A DNA stretch of 64,000 bases from Cellulomonas cellasea (GCF_006538745.1 NZ_BJLR01000001.1:124001-188000); one strand, 5' to 3'; shown: positions 8,481 through 17,906, numbered from the stretch's first letter. Program-made: numbers and translations. Notes: generated by a model from the letters alone, not told the origin.

Positions 8481-8512
8481 GGGGTGCCGGCGCCTCGCGG
8501 CACCGACACCCC
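8481..8512 (-). terminator. Stem-loop after the secreted nuclease gene
   Basis: GGTGCCG at 8483-8489 pairs with CGGCACC at 8498-8504 around an eight-base loop, extended by flanking G/C runs. It lies about 40 bases beyond the nuclease stop on the minus strand. Confidence 0.4.
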
Positions 8513-8545
8513 GTCCCCGGCACTCACCGCCGGGTCATCCCACGG

Positions 8546-11500
8546 TCAGGACTTCTTCTTGACCTTGACCGTGATCTCGTTGCTGCTGGTCGTCCCGGCC
8601 GCGTTCGCGAGCTCGACGCGGTAGCGGTACGTGCCCGCCGCCTTGCCGGTGAACGCGGTCGACGCGGACTGCGCACCCGGGCCGGTGCCCGTGAGCGCCT
8701 GCGTGTCGACCAGGACGTCGTTCTCGTAGAGCCGGTACTCGGTCGCCGCCGTGCCCCACCACTTCGTGGCGGTCACGGTGTACGAGCCGTCGCCGTCGTG
8801 GTTGTCGTGCGAGACCGACGGCTTGCCCGGGTTGGCGTCCGTGACCTTGACCGTGACCGAGGTGGTCGCGGTCGCGCCCGCGGCGTTGACGAGCTCGCCC
8901 GTGTACACGTACGTGCCGTTGGCCCGGCCGGTGACCTTCACCGAGGCGAACTGCGGCTGCGGGGAACGGTCGACCAGCTTCTGCTCGTCGATCAGCACCC
9001 CGTTCTCGAAGAGGCGGAACGTCGTGCCGTTCTGGCCCCACCACAGCGCGGCCGAGATGGTGTAGTCGCCGTCCCGCAGGCCGGTGTCCCACCCGTTGTC
9101 GCTCGAGAGCGTCGCGCGGCCCGGGGGCACGGTGACGACGGGTCCGCCGGCCTCGACGGTCACGGGGATCGTCACGGTCGTGCCCGACGGCGCCGCCACG
9201 AGCGTGAGCAGCACCTCGCCCTCGACGTCGTCGGGCACGGTCAGCTCGACCGACGCCGCACCGGCCGAGACCGGGATCTCGACGGGCGCTGCGGCGCTGC
9301 CCTGCCACGTCGCGGTGAGCGACGTGTTCGCGGGGCTGCCGAGCGACGTGAGGTCGAGCCTCGCCACGTCGAACGACACCGTCTCGCCCTGCGTCGCCTC
9401 GGTCGGCAGGCCGGTCACCTGGACCGACTGCCGCGCGAAGTCCGGCGAGACCGGCTGGTTCGCGCCGAGGTAGGAGATCCACGCGTCGCGGTCGACGAGA
9501 CCCGAGTCGCGGGGGTTCGTGCCCTCGGTGAACACCCGGAAGTTGTCGCCACCGGTCGCGAGGAACGAGAACGTCCCCACGCGGTACGACGCGGTCAGGT
9601 CGATCGGCGCGCCGTCGACCGTGACCGACGTGATGCGGTCGCCCTCGGGCAGCGCCGGGTCGAACGTGTACGTGACGTTGTCCGAGAGGCCGAGCTGCAG
9701 GTACGGGCGCGACGGGACGTTGCCGTCCTTGTCGCGCTGCCACTGCTGCTCGAGGAGCGTCACGAACTGCTCACCCGTGAGCGAGACCGTCCACAGGTTG
9801 TTGAGGAACGGCAGGACCGCGTTCGCCTGGGCGTACGTGATCTGGCCGTCCGCGGCCGGCCCCGGCGGGGTGTACGACGACTGCTTCGCGAACAGGTCCG
9901 CGCGCAGCCCGCCCGGGTTGACGACGCCGATCTGGGCGCCGCCGCGGGTCGGGTCGCTCAGGCTGGCCCGGAGCGCGTCGGCCACGAGCCCGCCGAGGGT
10001 CGACTCCGACGCGCGGTCGCCGCTCGTCGTGCCGGTGTACGCGGTCGTGATGTCGGCGGTGATGCTGCCGACGACCTTGTTGCCCTCGACCTTGGCCACC
10101 TCGAGCGCGGCGTCGACGATCGCCTTGACCGCGGCGACGCGCGGGTACGCGGCGACGAGCTCGGCGGCAGGGGTCGTCGTGCGCTTGACGTTCTTCGCCT
10201 CGTACGCGACGAGCGCGTCGGTGGCGTTGTCGACCGTCAGCGTGATCGAGCCGATGAACTCGCCGTACGAGCCGGTCTGCAGGACCGGGCGTGTCTGGCC
10301 CGCACGCCCCGGGACCGGGGCGTCCCACACGTACTGCTTGTGGGTGTGGCCCGTGAAGATCGCCGCCACGTCGGCGTCGGTCTCCGTGACGATCTTCGCG
10401 AAGACGCCGCCCGCGGCGACCTCCTCCTCGAGCGTCGCGCCGTCGGGCGTGCCCGCACCGGCACCCTCGTGGTACTCGGCCACGAACACGTCGGCCTCGC
10501 CGTTCGCCTCGTCGCCGTCGCTGAGCTGCGCGACGACGCGGTTGACGGCGTCGACCGGGTCCCCGAAGTCGAGGCCCGCGACGCCGGCCGGCGTGACGAG
10601 CGACGGGGTCTCCTGCGTCACGGCGCCGACGACGGCGAGCCGCGTGCCGGCGACCTCGAGGATCTCGTACTCCGGCAGCGCCGGGGTCGTGGTGCCGTCG
10701 AGGTAGACGTTCGCGCCGAGGTACGCCCACCGGGCGTTGGTCCGGTCGGCGACGACGCGGTCGACGAGGTCGGCGAACCCGCCGTCGAACTCGTGGTTGC
10801 CCACCGCCGAGGCGCGCAGGTCGAGCGCGTTGAGCACGTCGATCGTCGGCTGGTCGCGCTGGACCGACGAGGCGAACAGCGACGCACCGATGTTGTCGCC
10901 CGCGGACAGCAGCACGGTCGAGTCCTCGCCGTGCGCCGCGCGCTCCTGCTCGATGGTCCCCGCGACGGCCACGGTGTTGGCGTCGATGCGCCCGTGGAAG
11001 TCGTTGAGGTTGAGCAGCGTCAGCTCGGTGGTCTCCGCGGGAGCGGCGGCCGTGATGCCGAGCAGCACCGGGTCGTGGTCGGAGGACCGGTACGGGCTCG
11101 CGTCCGTGAGGACCGTGCCGTGGTAGTTGTACCGGCTGTACTCCAGCGCGAGGGACTCGGGGGCGTTGATCTCCCAGATGTCCGCGCCCGTCGAGCGCGC
11201 GAGCATCGCCTCGTTGACGAGCACGTGGTCGAGCGACCCGGCGAGCCCGCTGAAGCTGTACGAGTACTCGCCCGTGCCGAAGTGCGCGGTGACGTCGGTG
11301 TAGCCGGCGTCGTACAGCACCTCGAGCGGGTCCTCGCGCGTGTAGGCGTTGAAGTCGCCGACGAGCGCGACGGCCTCGACCGGGGTGGTCGTGTAGTCGT
11401 CGAGCACGGTCGGGACCCACGCGGCCAGCGCCGTGGCCTGCGCGACGCGCGACGCGTTGGACGCGCCCTGGCCGTCACCGGCGTCGGCGTCGCCCGGGAG

Positions 11501-13612
11501 CGGGCCCGCCGAGCCCTTGGACTTGAAGTGGTTGACGACGACGAGGAACGGCTCGCCGCCGCCGAGCGGGGCGAACGCCTGCGCGATCGGCTCGCGGGCG
11601 TTCGCGAACGCCTCGCCGGTGTCGCTCAGGTCGCCGAGCGCGCGGGCCTCCCCGAGGAGCTCGACCGAGCCCGTCCGGTAGATCAGCGCGTTCGTGATGA
11701 CGTCGAGCTCGCTCGCGTCGGGCAGGTCCGCCGAGGACGGGACGTGCGCCCAGCCCGCCGACGGGTCCGCGGCGTTGAGCGCGGCGACGAGCGTCTGCGT
11801 GGCCTCGTCGGCCTGCTCGCCGAGCGCGGCCGAGTTCTCGATCTCCATGAGACCGACGACGTCCGCGTCCGTGGCGTTGATCGCCGCGACGATCTTGGCC
11901 TGCTGGCGTGCGAGGTCACCGGAGTCCCACGCCCCGCGCGGGCCGTTGTCGGTGCACTCGTCGACCGTCACGCCGTCGCCGGTGCGGTCCCGGTAGGGCG
12001 CGCAGCCCGCGGTGTCCGCGCCGAGCGTCGTGAAGTAGTTGAGGACGTTGAACGACGCGACCCGCAGGTCGGCGGCGCCCAGCGCCTCGGCGTCGGGCGC
12101 CGGGGTGCGCGTGTTCGTGAACTGCGTGCGCTCCGCGAGCGGCGTCGCGGCCGTGACCTGGCTCGTCGGGTTGAGCTTCCAGGTCGAGTTCCGGAAGTCG
12201 ACGATCAGCGGCTGGGCGAACACCACCGCGGCGCCCACGCGGACCGGGTCGGTCAGCGAGACGTACGGCGGGGTCTGCGACGAGTTCGCCGCGGTCAGGA
12301 AGTTCGTCGTCGCGCCGTCGTCGAGCACCACGGCACGCGCGGCGTTGTCCGCGGCGACCGCGGCGGCCTCGGGCGAACCGGGGGCGGCGACGTCGGTCGG
12401 CTGGATCAGCGGGCGGTCGCCGGACGCGAGCCCGACCTCGCCGTACTGGTTCGTCGAGTACGAGTTGCTCACCGTGAAGGCGCCCGCCGGGGCGTACAGC
12501 ATCGACTCGAGCGTCTCGCGCTGCGCGTCGGTGGCCGGCCACGGCGCGACCGCCGGGGTCACGGGCTCGGCCGCCGCGAGGGGCGTGACCGTCGCGGCGG
12601 TGACCTGGGTCAGCCCGTTGAACTCGGACACGGTGCCGGTGACCTCGACGTGCTGGCCGACCGTCGCCGTGACGCCCGCGGGCTGGTACACGAAGAGCGC
12701 GTCGGACGCGGTGCGCGTCGCCGGGTCGGTCGGGCCGCCGGTGCCGGGCGTCTGGATCACGAACCCGCGCAGCCCCCCGGTCGGGTAGGCGGCGGTGACG
12801 ACGCCGCGCGTGGTGACGCTCGCGCCGACGTAGGTGCTCGCGGCGCCGGTGCCCTGGATCGCCGCGATCGCGAGCGGCGCGGGGGCCGTCGTCGGGGTCG
12901 GCGTCGCGGACGGGGTGGGCGTCGCGCTCGGGGTCGGCGTCGCCGTGGCGGTCGGGGTCGGGTCGGGGGTCGGCTGCGTGTCGCCCGTGCCCGCCGGGGT
13001 CGGTGCCCCGGTCGTGAAGTCGGCCTTGTTGTTCGCGGTGTTGACCGCGCCGGTCCGCGCGATCGACGTCGTCGCGCTGAGGGCCGGGGCGGCCTCGCCC
13101 GCGAACGCGGCACCGGTGCCGAAGCCCACGAGGTCGACGACCGCGGGGTCGCTCGCGCACGCCGTCGTCGCGCAGGTCAGCCTCGTCCCGGAGGAGACGA
13201 GGGCGACGTTGCCGTTCGTCCCGGAGAGGTTGACCGTGCCCGTCGCGTCGGGCGCCGGGAGGTTCGAGACCGCGCCGGCCGTCTGCGAGGCGGCCTGGAC
13301 GAGGTAGGTGCTGCGCGGGGGCACCGAGCCGGTGAGCGGGACGATCCCGCTCCACGTGGTGCCCGCGGCCGACGCGTACTGCACGGACCAGGTGGACAGG
13401 TCCACGGCCGCGTCGGTGGCGTTGTAGAGCTCGACGAAGTCGTGGGTCAGCGTGGAGCCGGTGTTGCCGCCCGCGCCGTAGACCTCGTTGATCACGACCG
13501 CGGCGTCGGGTGCGACGGCGGCGTACCCCGGGGCGACCCCGGGGACGGTGAGCGCCGCGGTGGCGGCAGCGGCGACGGCGGAGCGCCGCAGCCAGGGGTG
13601 GGACAGGTGCAT
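8546..13612 (-). CDS. Secreted multidomain nuclease / 5'-nucleotidase (ExeM/NucH-type), 1688 residues
   Basis: This exported enzyme would degrade extracellular DNA and release phosphate from the resulting nucleotides. The signal peptide spans about residues 1-33. A lamin-tail domain (VVINEVYGAGGNTGS) covers about 35-150 and a Pro/Thr linker about 210-240. An OB-like segment leads into an endonuclease/exonuclease/phosphatase domain from about 512 (VASFNVLNYF, GLMEIENS, GDFNAYTRED near 750, SDHDPVLL near 845). A metallophosphatase domain starts near 860 (NLNDFHGRID, GNHEFDGG near 937, FTGHTHK near 1087), followed by a 5'-nucleotidase C-terminal domain (NPGGLRADLF near 1230, GGDNFRVF near 1350). 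Two similar Ig-like repeats end the protein (from about 1500). ATG 13612 gives a proper signal peptide and is preceded by GAAGGGA. A PHO box lies upstream. Confidence 0.9.
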   Translation of the reverse strand: MHLSHPWLRRSAVAAAATAALTVPGVAPGYAAVAPDAAVVINEVYGAGGNTGSTLTHDFVELYNATDAAVDLSTWSVQYASAAGTTWSGIVPLTGSVPPRSTYLVQAASQTAGAVSNLPAPDATGTVNLSGTNGNVALVSSGTRLTCATTACASDPAVVDLVGFGTGAAFAGEAAPALSATTSIARTGAVNTANNKADFTTGAPTPAGTGDTQPTPDPTPTATATPTPSATPTPSATPTPTTAPAPLAIAAIQGTGAASTYVGASVTTRGVVTAAYPTGGLRGFVIQTPGTGGPTDPATRTASDALFVYQPAGVTATVGQHVEVTGTVSEFNGLTQVTAATVTPLAAAEPVTPAVAPWPATDAQRETLESMLYAPAGAFTVSNSYSTNQYGEVGLASGDRPLIQPTDVAAPGSPEAAAVAADNAARAVVLDDGATTNFLTAANSSQTPPYVSLTDPVRVGAAVVFAQPLIVDFRNSTWKLNPTSQVTAATPLAERTQFTNTRTPAPDAEALGAADLRVASFNVLNYFTTLGADTAGCAPYRDRTGDGVTVDECTDNGPRGAWDSGDLARQQAKIVAAINATDADVVGLMEIENSAALGEQADEATQTLVAALNAADPSAGWAHVPSSADLPDASELDVITNALIYRTGSVELLGEARALGDLSDTGEAFANAREPIAQAFAPLGGGEPFLVVVNHFKSKGSAGPLPGDADAGDGQGASNASRVAQATALAAWVPTVLDDYTTTPVEAVALVGDFNAYTREDPLEVLYDAGYTDVTAHFGTGEYSYSFSGLAGSLDHVLVNEAMLARSTGADIWEINAPESLALEYSRYNYHGTVLTDASPYRSSDHDPVLLGITAAAPAETTELTLLNLNDFHGRIDANTVAVAGTIEQERAAHGEDSTVLLSAGDNIGASLFASSVQRDQPTIDVLNALDLRASAVGNHEFDGGFADLVDRVVADRTNARWAYLGANVYLDGTTTPALPEYEILEVAGTRLAVVGAVTQETPSLVTPAGVAGLDFGDPVDAVNRVVAQLSDGDEANGEADVFVAEYHEGAGAGTPDGATLEEEVAAGGVFAKIVTETDADVAAIFTGHTHKQYVWDAPVPGRAGQTRPVLQTGSYGEFIGSITLTVDNATDALVAYEAKNVKRTTTPAAELVAAYPRVAAVKAIVDAALEVAKVEGNKVVGSITADITTAYTGTTSGDRASESTLGGLVADALRASLSDPTRGGAQIGVVNPGGLRADLFAKQSSYTPPGPAADGQITYAQANAVLPFLNNLWTVSLTGEQFVTLLEQQWQRDKDGNVPSRPYLQLGLSDNVTYTFDPALPEGDRITSVTVDGAPIDLTASYRVGTFSFLATGGDNFRVFTEGTNPRDSGLVDRDAWISYLGANQPVSPDFARQSVQVTGLPTEATQGETVSFDVARLDLTSLGSPANTSLTATWQGSAAAPVEIPVSAGAASVELTVPDDVEGEVLLTLVAAPSGTTVTIPVTVEAGGPVVTVPPGRATLSSDNGWDTGLRDGDYTISAALWWGQNGTTFRLFENGVLIDEQKLVDRSPQPQFASVKVTGRANGTYVYTGELVNAAGATATTSVTVKVTDANPGKPSVSHDNHDGDGSYTVTATKWWGTAATEYRLYENDVLVDTQALTGTGPGAQSASTAFTGKAAGTYRYRVELANAAGTTSSNEITVKVKKKS

Positions 13613-13868
13613 GCGTCGATCCCTTCGAGCGCGGACGTGCCGCGACGAGTCCGGGCGCGTCGTCCTCGTGCGGACGGAGCGCAGGTGCCGACCCCGAGCG
13701 GTCGGCGGCACACATCTACGGGAGCCGATCGACGCTGGTGTACGGGGGAGGTGAACCCGGTGTGAACATCTCACATCCCGGTCGTCCCGGCACGGACCGG
13801 ACAGGGAAAGTTACCGGTCCGTCACATTCGTCGGCCTCCGGCGGGCTCCGTCGCCGCCGGGGACGACG
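13613..13868 (-). other. Leader and promoter region of the secreted nuclease
   Basis: No gene is supported between the nuclease start and the folD terminator. Reading the minus strand, the PHO box at 13746-13767 is followed by a possible -10 TAGATG (13713-13718) and a leader of about 100 bases ending in GAAGGGA. The rest, about 13770-13868, shows no clear element. Confidence 0.5.
13746..13767 (-). promoter_or_regulatory. PHO box (PhoP-type direct repeat)
   Basis: On the minus strand two adjacent 11-base units, GTTCACACCGG (13757-13767) and GTTCACCTCCC (13746-13756), share GTTCAC. They have the unit length and arrangement of the PhoP binding sites described in Streptomyces. The box points toward the nuclease/5'-nucleotidase gene and lies about 28 bases ahead of a possible -10 hexamer. 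Confidence 0.75.
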
Positions 13869-13903
13869 GACGACCCCCGCCGGAGCGTGCGGCGGGGGTC
13901 GTC
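13869..13903 (-). terminator. Stem-loop terminator after folD
   Basis: Perfect 14-base arms (13869-13882 and 13890-13903) surround a seven-base loop, starting 21 bases beyond the folD stop on the minus strand. Confidence 0.75.
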
Positions 13904-13923
13904 AGGTCGTGCGCGCGGGTGCG

Positions 13924-14808
13924 TCAGGCGTCGAGCGTGCGCTCCGCGGAGTCGACGACGTTGCTCAGCAGCATCGCGCGCGTCATCGGACCGACACCGC
14001 CGGGGTTCGGCGAGATCCACGCCGCGATCTCGGCGACCTCGGGGTGCACGTCGCCCGCGAGGCGGCTCTTGCCCGTCTCCGGGTCGGGCACGCGCGAGAC
14101 GCCGACGTCGATGACGACCGCGCCCGGCTTGACGATGTCCGCGGTGATGATGCTCGGGACGCCGGCCGCGGCGACGATGACGTCCGCGTGCCGCGTGTGC
14201 TCCGCGAGGTCGTGCGTGCCCGTGTGCGTGAGCGTGACCGTCGCGTTGACCGCCCGGCGGGTCAGCAGCAGCCCGATCGAGCGCCCGACCGTCGTCCCGC
14301 GGCCCACGACCACGACGTCGGCGCCCGCGAGCTCGATGCCGTGCCGCTCGAGGAGCTCGATGATCCCGCGCGGCGTGCACGGCAGCGGGGAGCTGATCTC
14401 GTCGTTGACCCGCAGCACGAGCCGCCCGAGGTTCGTCGGGTGCAGGCCGTCCGCGTCCTTGTCGGGGTCGATCAGTTCGAGCACCCGGTTGGTGTCGATG
14501 CCCTTGGGCAGGGGGAGCTGGACGATGAACCCCGTGCACGCCGGGTCGTCGTTGAGCCGGCGCACCGCGGCCTCGATCTCGTCCTGCGACGCCGTCTCGG
14601 GCAGGTCCTCGCGGATCGACGCGATGCCGACCTCGGCGCAGTCCTTGTGCTTGCCGTTGACGTACCAGCGCGAGCCCGGGTCGTCGCCCACGAGCAGCGT
14701 GCCCAGCCCGGGCTGCACGCCCCGGGCGGCCAGCGCGGTGACCCGCTCGGTCAGCTCGGCCTTGATGGCGGCGGCGGTGGCCGTCCCGTCCAGGATCTGT
14801 GCGGTCAT
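13924..14808 (-). CDS. folD: Bifunctional methylenetetrahydrofolate dehydrogenase / cyclohydrolase
   Basis: This cytosolic enzyme interconverts 5,10-methylene-THF and 10-formyl-THF, supplying formyl groups for purine synthesis. The 294-residue product has the family signatures [15 protein letters not shown] (near residue 95), the [11 protein letters not shown] loop and the NADP-binding [20 protein letters not shown] 14808 was chosen over earlier in-frame starts because GAGGAG lies seven bases upstream and the sequence MTAQILDG matches the family N-terminus. It lies downstream of glyA on the same strand, but a strong stem-loop separates them, so it may be only partly co-transcribed. Confidence 0.95.
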   Translation of the reverse strand: MTAQILDGTATAAAIKAELTERVTALAARGVQPGLGTLLVGDDPGSRWYVNGKHKDCAEVGIASIREDLPETASQDEIEAAVRRLNDDPACTGFIVQLPLPKGIDTNRVLELIDPDKDADGLHPTNLGRLVLRVNDEISSPLPCTPRGIIELLERHGIELAGADVVVVGRGTTVGRSIGLLLTRRAVNATVTLTHTGTHDLAEHTRHADVIVAAAGVPSIITADIVKPGAVVIDVGVSRVPDPETGKSRLAGDVHPEVAEIAAWISPNPGGVGPMTRAMLLSNVVDSAERTLDA

Positions 14809-14840
14809 GGTGTCTCCTCGGGCAGAACGGCGCCGGCTCC

Positions 14841-14877
14841 GCGCCGGTGCGCCCTGGTCGTGGGGGCGCACCGGCGC
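14841..14877 (-). terminator. Stem-loop between glyA and folD
   Basis: Perfect 14-base arms (14841-14854 and 14864-14877) with a nine-base loop lie 40 bases after the glyA stop and 33 bases before folD. It could terminate or attenuate transcription, making folD expression lower than that of glyA. Confidence 0.65.
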
Positions 14878-14916
14878 GGGGGCCGGCAGGGGTCGAGCGT
14901 GGTGCGGCAGCGACGG

Positions 14917-16191
14917 TCAGTACTGCTGCAGGCCGGCGTACAGCGGGAACGCGTCCGCGAGCTTCGTGACGCGGGCCCGCAGCGCCTCGACGTCCGCCGA
15001 CGCGCCGGCGACGAGCGCGGTCGCGATGATGTCGGCGACCTCCGCGAACTCGGCGTCGCCGAAGCCGCGCGTCGCGAGGGCGGGCGTGCCGATGCGCAGG
15101 CCCGACGTCACGCGCGGGGGGCGCGGGTCGAACGGGACCGCGTTGCGGTTGACGGTGATGCCGACCGAGTGCAGGAGGTCCTCGGCCTGCTGGCCGTCGA
15201 GGTCCGAGTGGCGCAGGTCCACCAGGACGAGGTGCACGTCGGTGCCGCCCGTGAGGACCGAGACGCCGGCGCCCGTGACGTCGGCCGCCGTGAGGCGCTC
15301 CGCGATGAGGCGCGCACCGTCGAGCGTGCGCTGCTGGCGGTCCTTGAACTCCTCGGTGCCCGCGATCTTGAACGAGACGGCCTTCGCGGCGATCACGTGC
15401 ATGAGCGGGCCGCCCTGCTGACCCGGGAAGACGGCCGAGTCGATCTTCTTGGCGTACTCCTCGCGGCTCAGGATGAAGCCCGAGCGGGGGCCGCCGATCG
15501 TCTTGTGCACGGTCGAGGACACGACGTCCGAGTGCGCGACGGGGCTCGGGTGCAGGCCTGCCGCGACGAGGCCCGCGAAGTGCGCCATGTCGACCCAGAG
15601 CTTGGCGCCGACCTCGTCCGCGATCGAGCGGAACGCCGCGAAGTCGAGCTGGCGCGGGTAGGCGGACCAGCCGCCGATGATGACGTCGGGGCGCTGCTCG
15701 AGCGCCTTCTCCCGGACCTTGTCCATGTCGACGAGGAACGTCTCGGGGTCCACGCCGTACGCGCCGACCTGGTACAGCTTGCCCGAGAAGTTGATCTTCA
15801 TGCCGTGCGTGAGGTGGCCGCCGTGCGCGAGCTCGAGGCCGAGGATCTTGTCCCCCGCGTTGATCAGCGCGTGCAGCACCGCCGCGTTGGCCGTGGCGCC
15901 CGAGTGCGGCTGCACGTTCGCGTGCTCGGCGCCGAAGAGCTCCTTGGCGCGGCTGATCGCGAGCGTCTCGGCGACGTCGACCTGCTCGCAGCCGCCGTAG
16001 TAGCGCCGGCCGGGGTAGCCCTCGGCGTACTTGTTGGTCAGGACCGAGCCCTGCGCCTGGAGCACCGCGCGGGGGACGAAGTTCTCGCTCGCGATCATCT
16101 CGAGCGTGCCCTGCTGCCGCGCGAGCTCGCCGTCGAGGACGGCGGCGATCTCGGGGTCCAGCTCGGACAGGTTCTGGTCGAGCAGGCTCAT
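14917..16191 (-). CDS. glyA: Serine hydroxymethyltransferase
   Basis: This PLP enzyme converts serine and THF to glycine and 5,10-methylene-THF, the main one-carbon source. The 424-residue protein has the PLP-lysine motif [14 protein letters not shown] (near residue 230), the N-terminal [16 protein letters not shown] and the substrate-site [18 protein letters not shown] 16191 is preceded by GAGGAG. A ZTP riboswitch aptamer and a hairpin occupy the 160 bases before it, so expression should rise when ZTP/ZMP accumulates because 10-formyl-THF is low. folD lies next on the strand. Confidence 0.96.
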   Translation of the reverse strand: MSLLDQNLSELDPEIAAVLDGELARQQGTLEMIASENFVPRAVLQAQGSVLTNKYAEGYPGRRYYGGCEQVDVAETLAISRAKELFGAEHANVQPHSGATANAAVLHALINAGDKILGLELAHGGHLTHGMKINFSGKLYQVGAYGVDPETFLVDMDKVREKALEQRPDVIIGGWSAYPRQLDFAAFRSIADEVGAKLWVDMAHFAGLVAAGLHPSPVAHSDVVSSTVHKTIGGPRSGFILSREEYAKKIDSAVFPGQQGGPLMHVIAAKAVSFKIAGTEEFKDRQQRTLDGARLIAERLTAADVTGAGVSVLTGGTDVHLVLVDLRHSDLDGQQAEDLLHSVGITVNRNAVPFDPRPPRVTSGLRIGTPALATRGFGDAEFAEVADIIATALVAGASADVEALRARVTKLADAFPLYAGLQQY

Positions 16192-16246
16192 GGTTCTCCT
16201 CGCAGTCAGCGGGTGCGTGGTGGTTCCCGGCACAGGGACGGGCACG

Positions 16247-16262
16247 CACACCGTTCGGTGTG
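16247..16262 (-). promoter_or_regulatory. Hairpin in the glyA riboswitch expression platform
   Basis: CACACCG and CGGTGTG form a seven-base perfect stem with a two-base loop immediately 3' of the ZTP aptamer. It could be the switching helix or part of a terminator. No U-tract follows, so control could be translational. Confidence 0.5.
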
Positions 16263-16270
16263 GTGACCGG

Positions 16271-16350
16271 GGGCCCAGGCGTCCGACCCGAAGTCTGCTG
16301 CTGCTCGTCGCTCCCCGGTGGTGACCCACCCGTTGCGCCAGTCGCGACGC
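16271..16350 (-). ncRNA. ZTP (pfl) riboswitch aptamer upstream of glyA
   Basis: Reading the minus strand, the conserved blocks of the pfl motif occur in order: GACTGGCG, GGTGGGTCACCACCGGGGAG and, after a variable insert, CGCCTGGGC. The class binds ZTP/ZMP, purine-pathway intermediates that build up when 10-formyl-THF is short, and is known upstream of one-carbon and purine genes, including glyA and purH in actinobacteria. A second copy precedes purH in this window and shares the core blocks. Confidence 0.9.
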
Positions 16351-16399
16351 GCACAGCCTAGCAACCGCGGGCACCCCCGCGGGAACGCGTTCCTCGCCG

Positions 16400-16891
16400 T
16401 CAGACGGCGGCGCTGTCGCCCAGGATCTTGCGCAGGTACGCGTACGTGAGGTCGCCGACCGTGCGGTCGTGCTCGTGCTCGTAGCCGTGCTTCTCGTAGA
16501 GCGCGAGGTTCTGCACCGAGTCCCGGCCGGTGAAGACCCACACCTCGGAGGTGTCCTCGGGCAGGTGCGGGAGGATCGCGAGCAGGAGCTGGGTGCCGAT
16601 GCCCTGGCCCTGCAGGTCGGGGGCGACGGCGAGGCGGCCGAGCGTCGCGCGGGTCCCCTCGAGGAGCACGCGGATCGAGCCGACGAGCCGGTGCCCGGCC
16701 CACGCGCCGAGCGTGATGACCTCGGGGTTCGCGAGGTCGGCGCGCAGCTCGTCGAGCGTCTGGGTCAGCGGCGGGATGTTCGGGTCCCCGTAGATCTGCG
16801 CCTCGCTCACGAACGCGGCGCGGCGCAGCGTGAGCAGCTCGCCCGACTCGGCGTCGGTCACGGGGCGGATGTCGACCTCGGGATCGCTCAT
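16400..16891 (-). CDS. GNAT-family N-acetyltransferase
   Basis: The 163-residue protein fits a single GNAT domain. The acetyl-CoA pyrophosphate-binding loop is [15 protein letters not shown] at about residues 88-102, preceded by the beta-strand RATLGRLAV and followed by [11 protein letters not shown] in the last strand region. The N-terminus ([20 protein letters not shown]) is typical of uncharacterised bacterial members. ATG 16891 fits the family start. The acceptor substrate cannot be inferred. A triple 12-base repeat lies just upstream. Confidence 0.85.
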   Translation of the reverse strand: MSDPEVDIRPVTDAESGELLTLRRAAFVSEAQIYGDPNIPPLTQTLDELRADLANPEVITLGAWAGHRLVGSIRVLLEGTRATLGRLAVAPDLQGQGIGTQLLLAILPHLPEDTSEVWVFTGRDSVQNLALYEKHGYEHEHDRTVGDLTYAYLRKILGDSAAV

Positions 16892-16937
16892 GCGCCCATC
16901 GTCTCAGAGCCGACGCGCACCCGGCGACAGACGTCCG

Positions 16938-16973
16938 GGGTGAGGTCGCGGGTGAGGTCGCGGGTGAGGTCGC
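16938..16973. repeat. Three perfect tandem copies of a 12-base unit
   Basis: GGGTGAGGTCGC is repeated three times without a mismatch (16938, 16950, 16962) between the acetyltransferase start and the TetR stop. The unit length is a multiple of three but no coding frame on either strand needs it. Confidence 0.9.
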
Positions 16974-17000
16974 CCGCGGCGCCCGGCCGCCCGGTGCCGC

Positions 17001-17729
17001 TCAGCCCTGCGCGGCGGCCGGCGGGGCGTAGGCGACGCCGATGCTGCGCGCGACCTGCTCGAGCTCGGCCTCGAAGTACGGCCCGACGTCCGTGAACATG
17101 AACCGCAGGTGCCCGAGCGCCTCCATGCACACGACGCCGTAGAGCCGGACCCAGCTGTTGGCGAAGACCCAGAGCGCCGGCTCGGGCAGGTCGACGCCGG
17201 CGCCCCGCGCGAAGGCGGCGAGCTGGCCGCAGCTCGCAGCCACTCCCCCGTGCAGATCGGGCAGCGGGAACGGCCGGGCCTCCCACAGCCCGACGAACAG
17301 CTCGAGGAACAGCCCGGCGAACCGGCGCGACTGCTCGCAGCCGTCGTCCGGGTCCGCCCACAGGCCGTCGCCGCTCCGGAACATCAGCCCGAACTCGGCG
17401 GGGTGGTCGAGCGCCCACCGGCGGAACGTCCGCACGGCGGCGAGCATCCGGGCGCCGAGGTCGTCGCCGTGCGCGTCGAGCGACGCGGTGACGACGCCGT
17501 GGACCTCGCCGAACAGGTCGTCGCACAGCGCGAGGAGCAGGTCGTCGAGGCTCGCGTAGTAGCGGTACAGCCCGGGCGCCGTCATGCCCATCTCGCGGGC
17601 GATGCCGCGCAGCGTGGGTGGCTGGCCCTGCTCCGCGACGAGGAGGCGGCGCGCCGTCGCCCGGATCTCCGCCTCGGTCGCGGCGCGCAGCCGGTCGCGT
17701 CGCGGCACGACCGTGTCGGTCGTCGTCAT
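17001..17729 (-). CDS. TetR-family transcriptional regulator
   Basis: The 242-residue protein has an N-terminal DNA-binding domain, with helix-turn-helix TLRGIAREMGMTAPGLYRYYASLDDLL at about residues 38-64, and a helical ligand-binding domain. ATG 17729 was chosen over upstream in-frame codons because GAGGAGG lies six bases before it. It is divergent from an MMPL transporter. The 217-base gap contains a 30-base near-perfect palindrome, so it most likely represses the transporter and possibly itself. Confidence 0.88.
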   Translation of the reverse strand: MTTTDTVVPRRDRLRAATEAEIRATARRLLVAEQGQPPTLRGIAREMGMTAPGLYRYYASLDDLLLALCDDLFGEVHGVVTASLDAHGDDLGARMLAAVRTFRRWALDHPAEFGLMFRSGDGLWADPDDGCEQSRRFAGLFLELFVGLWEARPFPLPDLHGGVAASCGQLAAFARGAGVDLPEPALWVFANSWVRLYGVVCMEALGHLRFMFTDVGPYFEAELEQVARSIGVAYAPPAAAQG

Positions 17730-17876
17730 GCGCTCCTCCTCGTCACCGCCGGTCCCGGACGGCTGCCGGGTCGGCGTCGGTCGCGCGGGGTCGTCGCCGC
17801 CCGTCCGGCGTCCGTCGCAGCGTGCCACGCGACCGACGCGCTCCGGGCGTTGACACGAGCATACGCTCGATGCTTG

Positions 17877-17906
17877 AGTAAACAGCGTTCGCTAACGCCG
17901 TTTACT
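17877..17906. promoter_or_regulatory. TetR-type operator upstream of the MMPL transporter
   Basis: Thirteen-base arms AGTAAACAGCGTT (17877-17889) and AACGCCGTTTACT (17894-17906) are complementary with one mismatch around a four-base centre. The A/T-rich ends stand out against the background. The site lies 40 bases before the transporter start, and a TTGACA hexamer lies upstream at 17850-17855. Confidence 0.75.

Noticed and set aside
12890-12975. Repeats in the nuclease gene considered as a mobile or regulatory repeat
   Set aside because: They encode the Pro/Thr linker and keep the reading frame, as do the linker repeats in the esterase gene at 22330-22445.
6182-13765. A 2527-codon open frame on the plus strand
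   Set aside because: It is antisense to the MFS, exonuclease and nuclease genes. The translation is a low-complexity Arg/Gly/Ala shadow caused by high GC and has no recognisable domain.
16938-16973. Tandem 12-base repeat considered as a CRISPR remnant
   Set aside because: Units are adjacent without spacers and no cas genes occur in the window.
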